Of a stretch of 64,000 bases of DNA, positions 25,217 to 34,278 are shown in pieces. The notes beneath the pieces were generated by a model. It did no database searches, was not told the origin of the DNA, and saw only the letters and a list, made by a program, of their open reading frames with translations. The stretch is from assembly GCA_038530555.1 (NCBI GenBank), contig JBCBCN010000001.1:310001-374000 (forward strand). The letters run 5' to 3'. Numbering within the stretch: position 1 is the stretch's first letter; every line of letters begins with the position of its first letter. The DNA is from HKCCE3408 sp038530555 (lineage in GTDB: Bacteria; Pseudomonadota; Alphaproteobacteria; Rhodobacterales; Rhodobacteraceae). The position numbers were made by a program, and so were the translations under genes.

Positions 25217-26499
25217 GGACAAAGCAATCCTCCTACTGGCTGGCCTCGGCGCCGGACTTCACCGCCTCGCCCGGCGCGCCTGGCCCGCGCTATGATGTGG
25301 CAATTGTGGGCGCAGGTTTCACCGGCCTGACTGCAGCACGGTATCTAGCCAAGTCCGGGATGCGCGCGGTGGTGTTCGAGCGCGGCACGATCGGCGCGGG
25401 CGCGTCCGGGCGCAATGGCGGGCATCTCAACAATGGCCTGGCCCATAGCTATGCCGGGGCAGTTCGCGCTTGGGGGCCTGAGCGGGCGCGCAGGCTCTAC
25501 CACGCTTTCGACGCGAGCATCGACTTGATCGAGACGGTGATCGAAGAGGAGCAGATCCGCTGCGATTTTCACCGCGCGGGCAAGCTCAAGCTTGCCTCCA
25601 AGCCCGGCCATGTGGCGGGTCTCAGCGCCGATGCGGCCCTCATTCGCGACGGCACCGACGCGTCCGTGCGGTTTCTTCCGCGTGAGGATCTGGGCTCAGA
25701 AATCCGCAGCGACGAGGTCCATGGCGGCGTGCTGTTTCCCAAAAGCGCCGCGATGCATATGGGCCGCTATTTGACGGGCCTGGCGGACGCCTGCCTGCGC
25801 CACGGCGCGCAGATCTTCGAGGGTTGCGCGGTCAAGGCCACGCGCAGAGACGGCGAGGATTGGGACATCACGCTCGCCTCGGGGCACGTGCACGCCCGGC
25901 ATCTCATTCTGGCGGGCGGCGCAACCGGCGCCGGTCTGTCGCCCGAACTGGCGCGCCAGGTCTTGCCGATTGGAAGCTATATCATCGCGACAAGGCCACT
26001 GAGCGAGGCGGAAATCGCGGCAACCATCCCCGGGCGGCGGACCTATGTCACCTCGCTCAATGTCGGCAGCTATTTTCACCTCGCCCCGGACAATCGGCTG
26101 ATCTTCGGCGGGCGGGCGCGGTTTTCAGCCCGCGCGGATGGCGCGGCGGCGGCGCGGTCCGTGCCGATCCTGCGCCGGACATTGGGGCAACTGTTCCCGA
26201 GCCTTGCTGGCATCGAGATAGAACACGCCTTTGGCGGGCTGGTGGACATGTCGGTGGACCGCCTGCCAAGGCTCGGCCAAACGCAGGAGGGCGCGCATTA
26301 CGCCCTGGGCCTGTCGGGCCATGGCGCGCAAATCTCAGCGCTGCTGGGTGAGGCTCTCGCGCGCGCTGTTTTAGGTGAAGAAGCAAGCGCTTACGAGACG
26401 AACTTCGCGCAAATGCCACGGCGCGCCTTCCCGCCTTTCGCGCGCCAAGGATTGCCGCTGCTCGGCGCCTATGCCCGGCTCAGAGACCTGCTGTCCTAA
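25213..26499 (+). CDS. FAD-dependent amine oxidoreductase (PuuB/OrdL-like)
   Basis: A 428-residue flavoprotein similar to gamma-glutamylputrescine oxidase. It has YDVAIVGAGFTGLTAARYLAK, then GASGRNGGHLNNGL, GGVLFPKSAAMHMGRYL, the GGATGAGLSPELARQVLPIG stretch, and RLIFGGRARFS with GGLVDMSVDRLPRLG and LGLSGHGAQIS near the C-terminus. The GTG start overlaps the HAD stop by four bases, so the pair is co-translated. Substrate unknown. Confidence 0.85.
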   Translation: MRTKQSSYWLASAPDFTASPGAPGPRYDVAIVGAGFTGLTAARYLAKSGMRAVVFERGTIGAGASGRNGGHLNNGLAHSYAGAVRAWGPERARRLYHAFDASIDLIETVIEEEQIRCDFHRAGKLKLASKPGHVAGLSADAALIRDGTDASVRFLPREDLGSEIRSDEVHGGVLFPKSAAMHMGRYLTGLADACLRHGAQIFEGCAVKATRRDGEDWDITLASGHVHARHLILAGGATGAGLSPELARQVLPIGSYIIATRPLSEAEIAATIPGRRTYVTSLNVGSYFHLAPDNRLIFGGRARFSARADGAAAARSVPILRRTLGQLFPSLAGIEIEHAFGGLVDMSVDRLPRLGQTQEGAHYALGLSGHGAQISALLGEALARAVLGEEASAYETNFAQMPRRAFPPFARQGLPLLGAYARLRDLLS

Positions 26500-26504
26500 G
26501 CGCC

Positions 26505-27182
26505 TCACATCTCGTGCCATTTCACGTCGAGGAACCGCTCGAAGTTTTGCTTCCAGAGCGGTCGGATTGCCGCATGGGTCGCAATCTGCCGAGTGATCCA
26601 AGTGCATTTGGGCAGGTCCGGTTTGGGGTTATGCCAGGCATAGAGCTGCGCCAGGAAGAGATCACAAGGCGAAAGCCGGTCGCTCAGGAGGTAGTCATGA
26701 CCCGCCGTTTCCTCTTCCAGACACAGCAAGGCTTGATGACAGCGCGCATTGGCCGCGTCGCAGACCTGCGCCCGCATCACGGCATTCATCTCGTCCGACG
26801 CCTCTCCCTCCAATGCCGTGAAAAAGCGCTCGGGGTAACTTCTACGCAGGATCGCCTCATAGACGTTCACCGCCAAAAACGTCGTCCAGCGATGAAAACT
26901 TGGCCAGTCATCGACCCAGAGCGCAGGACCCTCGGCCATCGTGGGTTCAGACTGCGCCAGATAGCCCAGGATAGCCGCGACCTCGGTGATGCGCGCGCCC
27001 GTCTCAAGCTCCAGCACTGGAACCTGCCCCCAGGGGTTCAGTCGACCGATCTTGTTCGCCACCGCGTCATTGGGCAGCGAGGCGATCGGCTCATAGTCGA
27101 AGTCGATCCCAGCCAGGGTGAGGGCGGCCTGCACTGCGAAGCCGCCCGAGCCGAGGCGATTATGCAACCGGTATTTCGTCAT
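26505..27182 (-). CDS. Glutathione S-transferase family protein
   Basis: A 225-residue protein with a thioredoxin-like N-terminal domain (YRLHNRLGSGGFAVQAALTLAG, NPWGQVPVLELETGARITEV with the cis-Pro and the glutathione-binding Glu/Thr-Glu turn) and an all-helical C-terminal domain (LSPCDLFLAQLYAWHNP). ATG at 27182, convergent with the PuuB-like gene and divergent from the GntR regulator, which may control it. It may act in detoxification or in maleylacetoacetate-like isomerisation. Confidence 0.8.
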   Translation of the reverse strand: MTKYRLHNRLGSGGFAVQAALTLAGIDFDYEPIASLPNDAVANKIGRLNPWGQVPVLELETGARITEVAAILGYLAQSEPTMAEGPALWVDDWPSFHRWTTFLAVNVYEAILRRSYPERFFTALEGEASDEMNAVMRAQVCDAANARCHQALLCLEEETAGHDYLLSDRLSPCDLFLAQLYAWHNPKPDLPKCTWITRQIATHAAIRPLWKQNFERFLDVKWHEM

Positions 27183-27279
27183 CTCCCGACTCGTTAGCCA
27201 CCGCTCTTGAGCAACTGCGCCCGCGGCAAGACCAAACGGCTTTTTGCGCTTAGCTGCAAGGCAAGCTAAAGATAGCGGC

Positions 27280-27990
27280 ATGCCGAGCCCCTCCTCACCC
27301 CAATTATCTGTCGTGGTATCTGGCACGCGTAAGGGCGCCAGCCTCAATGATCAGGCCTATGCGCTTTTGAAAAACGAGATCCTCCTCTGCCGCCTCGCCC
27401 CGGGTGCGGAGATTTCCGAAGGCGTGCTGGTTCAGCGCTTTGGCTTGGGAAAGGCCCCGATCCGCCATGCCTTGGGGCGGCTGAGGCAGGAGAAATTTGT
27501 GCTGACGCGCGGGCGACTGGGCAATATCGTGGCGCCGATCACGCTCCAGGATGTTCGCGAGGTCTTTCAGCTCCGCCTGCTGCTGGAGATCGAGGCCACG
27601 CGTCTTGCCGCGGGCCGCGTCGATGCCGAGATCTTGCGCACGCTTGAGGCCCAGGTTGAGGCCTGCCACGCTGCCGGGAATGCCACGACGGACGATGCCT
27701 ATCGCGAGGCGAATTACGCGCTCCACACCTATATCGCGCGAGCTGGCGGGAATGAGCGGCTGGCCGGGATGGTCGCCGCCCTGATCGAGCAACATGAGCG
27801 GATCATCCATTTCAGCCTGCGGGTGCAGAACCGGCCCGCCGAGTTCCACCATGTCCATGACAATCTCGTCGAGGCGCTGATCGCAGGGGACGGCGCGCGT
27901 GCCAGCCAGATCGCCGAGGCGACGATCCGGGCCAGTCAGACGCGGATCATCGAGGCCTTTGTGGCCGAGACACCCGCTCGTCCAGACTGA
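27280..27990 (+). CDS. GntR family (FadR/FCD-type) transcriptional regulator
   Basis: A 236-residue regulator. The N-terminal winged HTH reads LKNEILLCRLAPGAEISEGVLV and GLGKAPIRHALGRLRQEKFV. The C-terminal FCD domain reads VFQLRLLLEIEATRLAAGR and ANYALHTYIARAGGN, with the metal-binding His positions expected (LHTYIA and HHVHDNLVEAL). ATG at 27280. It is divergent from the GST gene across about 97 bases. The effector is probably a small organic acid. Confidence 0.9.
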   Translation: MPSPSSPQLSVVVSGTRKGASLNDQAYALLKNEILLCRLAPGAEISEGVLVQRFGLGKAPIRHALGRLRQEKFVLTRGRLGNIVAPITLQDVREVFQLRLLLEIEATRLAAGRVDAEILRTLEAQVEACHAAGNATTDDAYREANYALHTYIARAGGNERLAGMVAALIEQHERIIHFSLRVQNRPAEFHHVHDNLVEALIAGDGARASQIAEATIRASQTRIIEAFVAETPARPD

Positions 27991-28006
27991 AGCTGCGCGG
28001 GGTTTC

Positions 28007-28807
28007 TCAAGGGCGGTAGTCCAGATGCGCCTGGACCCGGTGCGTCACGTCGCGGTCGCGATAGACGCCACCAAGCGGCGCGATATGCCAATCCCAGGCG
28101 AGATCGGGCGCCGGCAAATTGACACCGGCGACGATGTCTTTGCGGATCTCGCGCCCGTCCGTAAACCGCTCGATACGCGTCACATCACTCACCAAACAAA
28201 CGCGATGCGCACTTTGACCAAGCCAGTCGAGATGGCTCTGCCGCAGCTCTCGCGCGAAGGCGTCGAGCCGCGCCGGAGGGATGCCCGGGCAATGCGCCCG
28301 GAGATAGGCGCAAGGGATCACCGACAGCTGTGAGAGCAGATTGACCGAGACAATGAGATCGACGCGACGGGGCGAGAGGCTTGGCGGGGCGGGCCTGGGC
28401 AAAGCGGCGACGCGGCGGCAGCGCGCAGCATCGAAGACGGCCCGCGACACCCCAGTCACATCGGCCTGGACCAGGCGGATATTGCCCAGGCCTCGGATAC
28501 GGGCGCGACCCGCTCTGGGATGGAAGATATCGACCAGGGCGACATCCTCAAAGCCCGCCGACAGCGCCTCTAGCGGGATGTCGAGCAGATTGCCCGCCCC
28601 GATGATCATGGCAGCGCCGCCCCGACCCGCGCCCGGATCAGGCAAACAGGCCTCGATCGCCGCGCGTGTTGCCGCGAGATGGCTGTCCCAAGCGTGCGCC
28701 TCGGACGCGCCGCGCTTCCCCGTCATGGTCACTTCACGCACATAGCCCATCGGCGCCAGGTGCCAGGGATAGGGATTGCGGACGTATTCGATCAGATCGC
28801 GAAACAT
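28007..28807 (-). CDS. Uncharacterised protein with methyltransferase-like Rossmann core
   Basis: A 266-residue protein I cannot place in a named family. A Rossmann-type nucleotide-binding start is visible (AAMIIGAGNLLDIPLEAL, then VALVDIFHPRAG and IRLVQADVTG), followed by VDLIVSVNLLSQL, which resembles the motif-4 region of SAM-dependent methyltransferases. The N-terminus MFRDLIEYVRNPYPWH may be helical. ATG at 28807 is preferred, because the longer starts at 28819 and 28816 lie in a palindromic site. Divergent from the DUF1007 gene. Confidence 0.6.
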   Translation of the reverse strand: MFRDLIEYVRNPYPWHLAPMGYVREVTMTGKRGASEAHAWDSHLAATRAAIEACLPDPGAGRGGAAMIIGAGNLLDIPLEALSAGFEDVALVDIFHPRAGRARIRGLGNIRLVQADVTGVSRAVFDAARCRRVAALPRPAPPSLSPRRVDLIVSVNLLSQLSVIPCAYLRAHCPGIPPARLDAFARELRQSHLDWLGQSAHRVCLVSDVTRIERFTDGREIRKDIVAGVNLPAPDLAWDWHIAPLGGVYRDRDVTHRVQAHLDYRP

Positions 28808-28816
28808 GCGCGGCAT

Positions 28817-28839
28817 CATTTGACATGTCACGTGAAATG
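28817..28839. promoter_or_regulatory. 23-base palindrome between the hypothetical gene and DUF1007-nicO
   Basis: CATTTGACATGTCACGTGAAATG reads nearly the same on both strands (ten of eleven-ish paired positions by my count). It contains the perfect 10-base TGACATGTCA at 28821-28830, followed by TGAAATGTCT at 28833-28842. Its position in the short divergent promoter suggests an operator for the metal-transport pair to the right. It does not match a Fur, Zur or NikR box that I know. Confidence 0.5.
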
Positions 28840-28878
28840 TCTATGTCTGGGATCAATCCGCAGCAATTGGACTGCCCC

Positions 28879-29469
28879 ATGATTCATGCCTTCCCCAAGA
28901 CATCCGCCGCTTGCCTCGCGCTGGCCCTTGCCTCGGCGCCCCTCACCCCGGCACACGCGCATCCCGATTTCTTTGTGAAGGTGAAATACGAGCTGTCCTT
29001 CGCGGAGGACGCGCTGACCGCTCTGTCGCTCGATTGGGTCTTCGACGTGTTCTACAGCGATCAAGCGCTCAACACCTATGACCTGGACGGCGACGGCGCA
29101 TTTTCTGCAGATGAGACAAGCGCGCTGCAAGAGGAGATCTTCGCGCCCCTGGCGGATGAGGGCTATTTTGTCCGCGTCGCCTCGGGCGAGACACCGGAGC
29201 CAATGCAGCTTTCAAGCTTCACGCCGCGCATGGAAGGCGAGCAATTGGTCCTTTCCTTCACCCTCACACCCCTGGCCCCGTTGGACTATCAGGACACCTC
29301 CGTGGCCTTCGTCACCCACGACCCGCGCGCCTATGATTTCAGCCTTGCCGAGGGCGAGTTTCTGACGGTGGAGGGCGATTTCAACGCCCTATGCCGGTTC
29401 CGCGTGGAAGAGGGCACGGGCCCACTTGACGGGCTGCCCCAAACCCTGCGTCTGCTATGCCCGGAATGA
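28879..29469 (+). CDS. DUF1007 family exported protein
   Basis: A 196-residue protein with a signal peptide cut near PAHAHPDFFVKV, the DUF1007 start HPHxFV-like. The body has LDWVFDVFYSDQAL, DLDGDGAFSADETSAL (an EF-hand-like Asp/Glu-rich loop) and a beta-rich C-terminal half. The family travels with NicO-type metal transporters and is thought to be a periplasmic metal-handling partner. ATG at 28879; it overlaps the nicO start as ATGA, so the two act together. Confidence 0.8.
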   Translation: MIHAFPKTSAACLALALASAPLTPAHAHPDFFVKVKYELSFAEDALTALSLDWVFDVFYSDQALNTYDLDGDGAFSADETSALQEEIFAPLADEGYFVRVASGETPEPMQLSSFTPRMEGEQLVLSFTLTPLAPLDYQDTSVAFVTHDPRAYDFSLAEGEFLTVEGDFNALCRFRVEEGTGPLDGLPQTLRLLCPE

Positions 29470-30593
29470 GCCTCATGCCGCTCTCTCGCCGTCTCGCGCT
29501 GGCCTTGGCGATGCTCGTTGCCCTGCTCGCGGCACCTGTCCTGGCCCAAGACCAAGGCGCGTTGGTGCCGATGATCGAGGTCGCCGAGGAGCAGCGTGGC
29601 ATGTGGGACCGCTGGACCGACTTCCTGGTGGATTTTCAACGCCGCGCCAATGCCGAGGTCGCCACGCATATGAACGCGGTTCAACGCGGCGATGATCTCG
29701 GCGCGTTCTTCCTCGGGCTCGGCATCGCCTTCGTTTACGGGATCGTCCATGCCTTCGGGCCGGGCCACGGAAAGTTCATCGTGATGTCGTACTTCGTAGG
29801 CCGTGACGCCAATGTGGCGCGGGGCGTGTGGATGTCGGTGCAGATCGCGCTGGTCCATGTGATCGCGGCCGTGGTGCTGGTCTGGCTCGCCGATGTGATC
29901 CTCAGAAGCAGCGCGGGCATTGGCCTGGGAGACGTGCCGGGCGTACGCGCGGCCAGTTTCCTGATCATCGCGGCGATCGGGCTTTACATGCTTTATCAGG
30001 CGATCCGCGCGGCCTTGGGCTATATCGATCCGGCCATGGCGCTGCACGGGCACAGCCATAGCGGCGGGGGCCACGGGCATGGTCACGGTCACGGGCATGG
30101 GCATAGCGAGGCCGCCGCGCCGGAAAGCGCACCCGAAAGTGCCCATAGTCACGCGCATAGCCATAGCGAGGGTCACAGTCATGGTGAGAGTCACGGGCAC
30201 AGCCATGCCGAAAGCGCCTCTCACAGCGCGGCCAGCGGTATATCGGAGGCCTCACGCACCGAAAGCCGCCTCATCGCCTTTGCTGCTGGCATTGTGCCCT
30301 GCCCCGGCGCGGTTCTGATTATGCTCTATGCAGTGGCCAACAATATGATTTATCCGGGCTTCCTTCTGGTGGGATCGATGTCCATCGGCATCGGGCTCAC
30401 GATCTGTTTGCTGGGTGTCGGCGCGATCCTCGCGCGCCAAACGGCGACGCGGATGTTAGCGGCGGGTGATGGCGGCGGCACGGGCGTTGTCATGGTGCGC
30501 CACGCGATGAATTTCGGCGGCGCGATCATTGTCACGCTGATCGGGCTGGTGTCCTTCGTGGCCTTCCTCGACTTGCCGGGTAGCGGGTTCTAG
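29466..30593 (+). CDS. NicO/RcnA family nickel-cobalt transporter with His-rich loop
   Basis: A 375-residue membrane protein. After an N-terminal signal-like helix it has the metal motif VYGIVHAFGPGHGKFIVMSY, two or three helices, then a long cytoplasmic loop with about 27 His (HGHSHSGGGHGHGHG, HSHAHSHSEGHSH and so on), and a second core GIVPCPGAVLIML and GSMSIGIGLTICLLGVGA. Homologues either take up or export nickel and cobalt. The His loop would bind divalent metal. ATG at 29466 overlaps the DUF1007 stop. The stop codon overlaps that of the convergent methyltransferase gene. Confidence 0.87.
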   Translation: MSLMPLSRRLALALAMLVALLAAPVLAQDQGALVPMIEVAEEQRGMWDRWTDFLVDFQRRANAEVATHMNAVQRGDDLGAFFLGLGIAFVYGIVHAFGPGHGKFIVMSYFVGRDANVARGVWMSVQIALVHVIAAVVLVWLADVILRSSAGIGLGDVPGVRAASFLIIAAIGLYMLYQAIRAALGYIDPAMALHGHSHSGGGHGHGHGHGHGHSEAAAPESAPESAHSHAHSHSEGHSHGESHGHSHAESASHSAASGISEASRTESRLIAFAAGIVPCPGAVLIMLYAVANNMIYPGFLLVGSMSIGIGLTICLLGVGAILARQTATRMLAAGDGGGTGVVMVRHAMNFGGAIIVTLIGLVSFVAFLDLPGSGF

Positions 30594-31372
30594 ATCGGGC
30601 GTTCGAAGACCAGCGAGAACCGGTTCTCCCGCGTTTGCCGCAGCCGGTCGGCGAGGCCATGACTGCGCATCGCCCTGCCGTAGAGCGGCCCGGTATCGAG
30701 CGCGCGAACAAAGGCAAAGCCAGCGCTCCTCAACGCGTCGGTGAGCCGCTCGGCGCTCAATCCCTCCCGGTAAGGGAGCCTTTGAAAGATCTCCCGATGC
30801 TCGGCTCTCGTTTCCTCGTCCTCCTCGGGCTTACGCGCCAAGAGGTCGGCCAAAACGCGACGAAGCCGATACGCAATCGTATTGCGGCCCGCCCAATCCC
30901 CGTCATTGACCAAAAGACGTCCGCCGGGGCGAAGCACGCGAAACCACTCGGCATAGGCCGCCTCCGGGTCCGTCAGGGTCCAAGCCAAGTGCCGCGTCAT
31001 GGCAAAATCAAAGCTCTGATCGGCCAGCGTCAGCAGCCGCTCGGCATCGCCCAATACCGGCGTCCAGGCCAGACCAGAGAGCTTCTGCGTGGCGCGCGCC
31101 AGCATCGCTTCGGAAAAGTCGAGCCCCGTGACCTCGGCGCCAAGAGAGCACAAAAGTCGGCTGATCTCCCCTGTGCCGCAAGCCAGATCAAGCGCGCGGA
31201 CGCCATCAGCCCGTGCCCCCGGCGCCAGATCCAGGGCCTGGCGCACCAGCGCCTGCCATTCCGGCATGCCGTGCCGCTCCTCGATCCGGTGCGCCACGCT
31301 TTCGTCGAAGGTCTCGGACCTCTCCGACCAAAACGCCCGGATCTCTTCTTTAAGGTCGTAATTTGGCTGCAT
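30590..31372 (-). CDS. Class I SAM-dependent methyltransferase
   Basis: A 260-residue protein with the SAM-binding motif LDLACGTGEISRLL, acidic loop GLDFSEAM, DFAMTRHLAWTLTDPE and FRVLRPGGRLLVNDGDW. It belongs to the Methyltransf_11/UbiE-like group. Substrate unknown. Its 3' end overlaps the convergent nicO gene by four bases. ATG at 31372. Confidence 0.85.
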   Translation of the reverse strand: MQPNYDLKEEIRAFWSERSETFDESVAHRIEERHGMPEWQALVRQALDLAPGARADGVRALDLACGTGEISRLLCSLGAEVTGLDFSEAMLARATQKLSGLAWTPVLGDAERLLTLADQSFDFAMTRHLAWTLTDPEAAYAEWFRVLRPGGRLLVNDGDWAGRNTIAYRLRRVLADLLARKPEEDEETRAEHREIFQRLPYREGLSAERLTDALRSAGFAFVRALDTGPLYGRAMRSHGLADRLRQTRENRFSLVFERPI

Positions 31373-31426
31373 GGCGTCTCAGCTCCCACGGACCGGCGAG
31401 AGGAGACCCTAGATCACAGCCTCACC

Positions 31427-32308
31427 TCACAGCAAGCTATCGGGCAGCTTTTGCTCGGCCGCCGTATTCGCGCGACGGAAAAACAGCGTCACTGCCGTCG
31501 AAACCAGCACGATGAATAGCGAATACAGCGCGGGCACCGCCATGATCGCCTGTTGGTTCTCGGGCGGGAACGTGAAGACGATGATCGCGATGGCCAGCGG
31601 GCCGTTCTGGATCCCCGTCTCAAGCGCCACGGTGCGCGCATTCCTCGGATGCAGCTTCAGCGATTTGGCGAAGAGATAACCAACCGTGATCCCCACAAGC
31701 CCCAAGCCAATCGCAGCCACATAGGTGGCGGGCGTCGTGTTGAGCAGGAACTGCCAGTTCTGCGGAATCCAGGTCACCATGATGAAGAAAATGAAGAACA
31801 CCGCCAGGATCGAGCCGCAAAACTCAATCACGGCGCCCACATTGGCGTTGAGCTTGCGCAGCCCCATCCCGATGGCCACCGGTACGAGCAGGACGATCAG
31901 AACCGCGATGATATCCTCGCGTGGTATCTCCAGATCAAGCGCGCTGGCATAGAGGATCAGGATAATAGGGATCATGATCACGCCCGTCAGGGTCGAGGTC
32001 ACCGTCATCAAAACGCTCAGGGCCAGATTGCCCTTGGAGAAATAGGTGAAGATATTCGACGTCGTGCCGCCGGGCATGCAGGCCATGATCAGAATGCCCA
32101 CGGCAATCGTCTCGGGCACGGTCAGGGTCAGCGCCAGCAGGAAACCCAGAAGCGGCATGATCCCGTATTGGCTAATGATGCCGATGGCCAGGCCGTAGGG
32201 CCGCCGGAGCGCCAGGTAAAAATCGCGCGGCGTGAGCGAGGCGCCCATGCCCAGCATAATGACCGCCACCATGATCCCAAGCAGCGTCTGGGTAAATTCA
32301 TCGACCAT
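31427..32308 (-). CDS. Bile acid:sodium symporter family protein
   Basis: A 293-residue membrane protein of the SBF/BASS family with about nine helices. It has GMGASLTPRDFYLALRRP, CMPGGTTSNIFTYFSKGNLALS (the conserved GG.SN sodium-binding loop) and ALETGIQNGPLAIAIIVFTF. Bacterial members move organic anions with sodium. ATG at 32308, downstream of fadD on the same strand with a 6-base gap, so both may be one operon for uptake and activation of an organic acid. Confidence 0.9.
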   Translation of the reverse strand: MVDEFTQTLLGIMVAVIMLGMGASLTPRDFYLALRRPYGLAIGIISQYGIMPLLGFLLALTLTVPETIAVGILIMACMPGGTTSNIFTYFSKGNLALSVLMTVTSTLTGVIMIPIILILYASALDLEIPREDIIAVLIVLLVPVAIGMGLRKLNANVGAVIEFCGSILAVFFIFFIMVTWIPQNWQFLLNTTPATYVAAIGLGLVGITVGYLFAKSLKLHPRNARTVALETGIQNGPLAIAIIVFTFPPENQQAIMAVPALYSLFIVLVSTAVTLFFRRANTAAEQKLPDSLL

Positions 32309-32314
32309 CGCGCC

Positions 32315-34039
32315 CTACTCCGCCGCCTGCCCGGCGAGCACTTCGGCCCGCAAGTCTTTTCTAAGGATTTTGCCCACGTTGGATTTTGGCAACTCGTCGC
32401 GGAACTCGACCTGTTTGGGCACTTTGTAGGCCGTCAGGTGCTCTTTGGCGTAGGCGCGCAAATCCTGCGCCGAGACACCCGGATCGGCCTTGATCACATA
32501 GGCGCGCACGGCCTCGCCGCTGGTCTCATCGGGCACACCGATCACCGCGACCTCAAGGACTGCCGGGTGCGCGGCCAGCACGTCTTCGACCTCATTGGGA
32601 TATACGTTGAACCCCGAGACCACGACCATATCCTTCTTGCGGTCGACGATGCGGATATAGCCGTCGGGCTCCATCACGCCGATATCGCCCGTTAGGAACC
32701 ACTCGCCCGCCATGACTTTCTCAGTCTCGTCGGGCTTCTGCCAATAGCCCAGCATGACCTGCGGCCCGCATGCGCCGATCTCGCCCACTTCGCCCACCGG
32801 CAGCGGCGTGCCGTCTTCGCCAAAACATGCGATCTGAGTGGAGGGGATCGGGATGCCAATCGTTCCCGCCCGGGCCTTGCCCTTGGGCTCGAAGGTCAAA
32901 ACCGGCGAGGTTTCGGTCAGACCGTAGCCCTGGAGCACCTCGACGCCCGTAATCTCGCGCCAGCGTTCGGCCACCGAGGCCTGAAGCGCCATGCCACCAG
33001 CGCCCGCGAATTTCAGGTGTTTGGGCGGGCTGTCAGTAAACCAGATCTCATTGTTGAGCCCATTGAAGAGCGTGTTCACACCGCTCATCCAGGTGATTTT
33101 GTAATTCTCAAAGGCGCGTTTGAGCGCCGTCAACGGGCGCGGATTGGGGATCAGGATGTTGCGCGCGCCCAACCAGTAAAACGACAGCATATTCACCGTG
33201 AAAGCGAAGATATGATAGAGCGGCAGGGCCGTTAGGATGACCTCCTGGCCCTTCTCCATATCGCCCGCCAAGAGCTCCATGGATTGCTCCATGTTGAGGA
33301 TCAGGTTGGCGTGGCTGAGCATGGCGCCCTTAGCTACGCCGGTCGTCCCGCCGGTGTACTGCAACACAGCGATATCGTCGCCGCCGATCCCTTGATGATA
33401 GGCGTCGGCCTCGACCTTGTGGCTGGCGATATGTGCGCGTCCGGTGCGGATCGCCTCGGGCAGACGGATATGGGGCACTTCGACGGGTTTGACCGAACGG
33501 TCCCAGTATTTTTGCACCAATCCTACGATCCCGCGCGGCATCGCAGGGAAGAACTCGGCCACCCGGGTTACGATGACATTGGGGATCGCGTGGCCGCGTG
33601 TGGCAGCGGGGATCTTGTCGGCGAACATGTCGATGATGATCAGCGCTTGCGGCTTGGCATCCTCGAACTGCTTGGCCATCTCCTCGGTTGTGTAGAGCGG
33701 ATTGACATTGACCAGCACGCAGCCCGCTTTGAAGATCGCGAAAGCCGCCACCGGAAAGCCAAGCGCATTGGGCATCTGTAGCGCTACCCGGTCCCCGGCC
33801 TTCAGGCCTGCCACTTCGCGAAGATACACGGCCAAAGCGTCCGACATCTCATCGAGCTGCTCGAAGGTCAGCGTGCCGTTCATGCCATTGGGCAAACAGG
33901 TGGTGAAGGCCTTGGCCCGGCCATAGGTCTCGGCCACGGACCGGATCAGATCGGGCAGATTGCGGTAGCTTGCCTCAGGGATCTCGGCCCGGATCCCAGG
34001 CCCGTAAAAGGCCGTCCAGGGCCTGTTTTTGTCCGCCAT
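32315..34039 (-). CDS. fadD: Long-chain fatty acid-CoA ligase
   Basis: A 574-residue acyl-CoA synthetase. It contains the AMP-binding motif LQYTGGTTGVAKGAMLSHAN, LQGYGLTETSPVLT, the LTGDIGVMEPDGYIRIVDRKKD block and the C-terminal PKSNVGKILRKDLR with the catalytic Lys. It forms acyl-adenylate, then acyl-CoA, in the cytoplasm. ATG at 34039 has GGGAGG upstream; the longer frame upstream is not supported. The bile-acid-type symporter gene lies immediately downstream. Confidence 0.92.
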   Translation of the reverse strand: MADKNRPWTAFYGPGIRAEIPEASYRNLPDLIRSVAETYGRAKAFTTCLPNGMNGTLTFEQLDEMSDALAVYLREVAGLKAGDRVALQMPNALGFPVAAFAIFKAGCVLVNVNPLYTTEEMAKQFEDAKPQALIIIDMFADKIPAATRGHAIPNVIVTRVAEFFPAMPRGIVGLVQKYWDRSVKPVEVPHIRLPEAIRTGRAHIASHKVEADAYHQGIGGDDIAVLQYTGGTTGVAKGAMLSHANLILNMEQSMELLAGDMEKGQEVILTALPLYHIFAFTVNMLSFYWLGARNILIPNPRPLTALKRAFENYKITWMSGVNTLFNGLNNEIWFTDSPPKHLKFAGAGGMALQASVAERWREITGVEVLQGYGLTETSPVLTFEPKGKARAGTIGIPIPSTQIACFGEDGTPLPVGEVGEIGACGPQVMLGYWQKPDETEKVMAGEWFLTGDIGVMEPDGYIRIVDRKKDMVVVSGFNVYPNEVEDVLAAHPAVLEVAVIGVPDETSGEAVRAYVIKADPGVSAQDLRAYAKEHLTAYKVPKQVEFRDELPKSNVGKILRKDLRAEVLAGQAAE

Positions 34040-34278
34040 AGGCCTCCCTCCCATCGCTTCGCGTGCACACAATCGCAAATGGAGCGCTTTGGCAAATCTT
34101 TGCGCGCCATGACGCAGCGGCAGCAGCTCCCGGGCTCCTTTTGGCCCGGTTGGCGCCATGCCCGCGAATAGGTCCGCCCTGCCAGTCTTTATCGTCCAAA
34201 TATCCCGTGGGGCCGACATTGGATGCGCCATTGGTCCGAGCGACAATGGCGGCGGGGCTGGCCCCTCGCTCCCGACCG

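Noticed and set aside
28833..28842. A Fur- or Zur-type box in the DUF1007 promoter
   Set aside because: The dyad has the inverse pattern (CATTT...AAATG) and lacks the central TTATA of Zur boxes, so I left the regulator unnamed.
30050..30240. Dense repeated CACGGGCAT-like units that might look like a satellite or CRISPR-like array
   Set aside because: They are in-frame codons for the His-rich loop of NicO; the units vary and there are no spacers.
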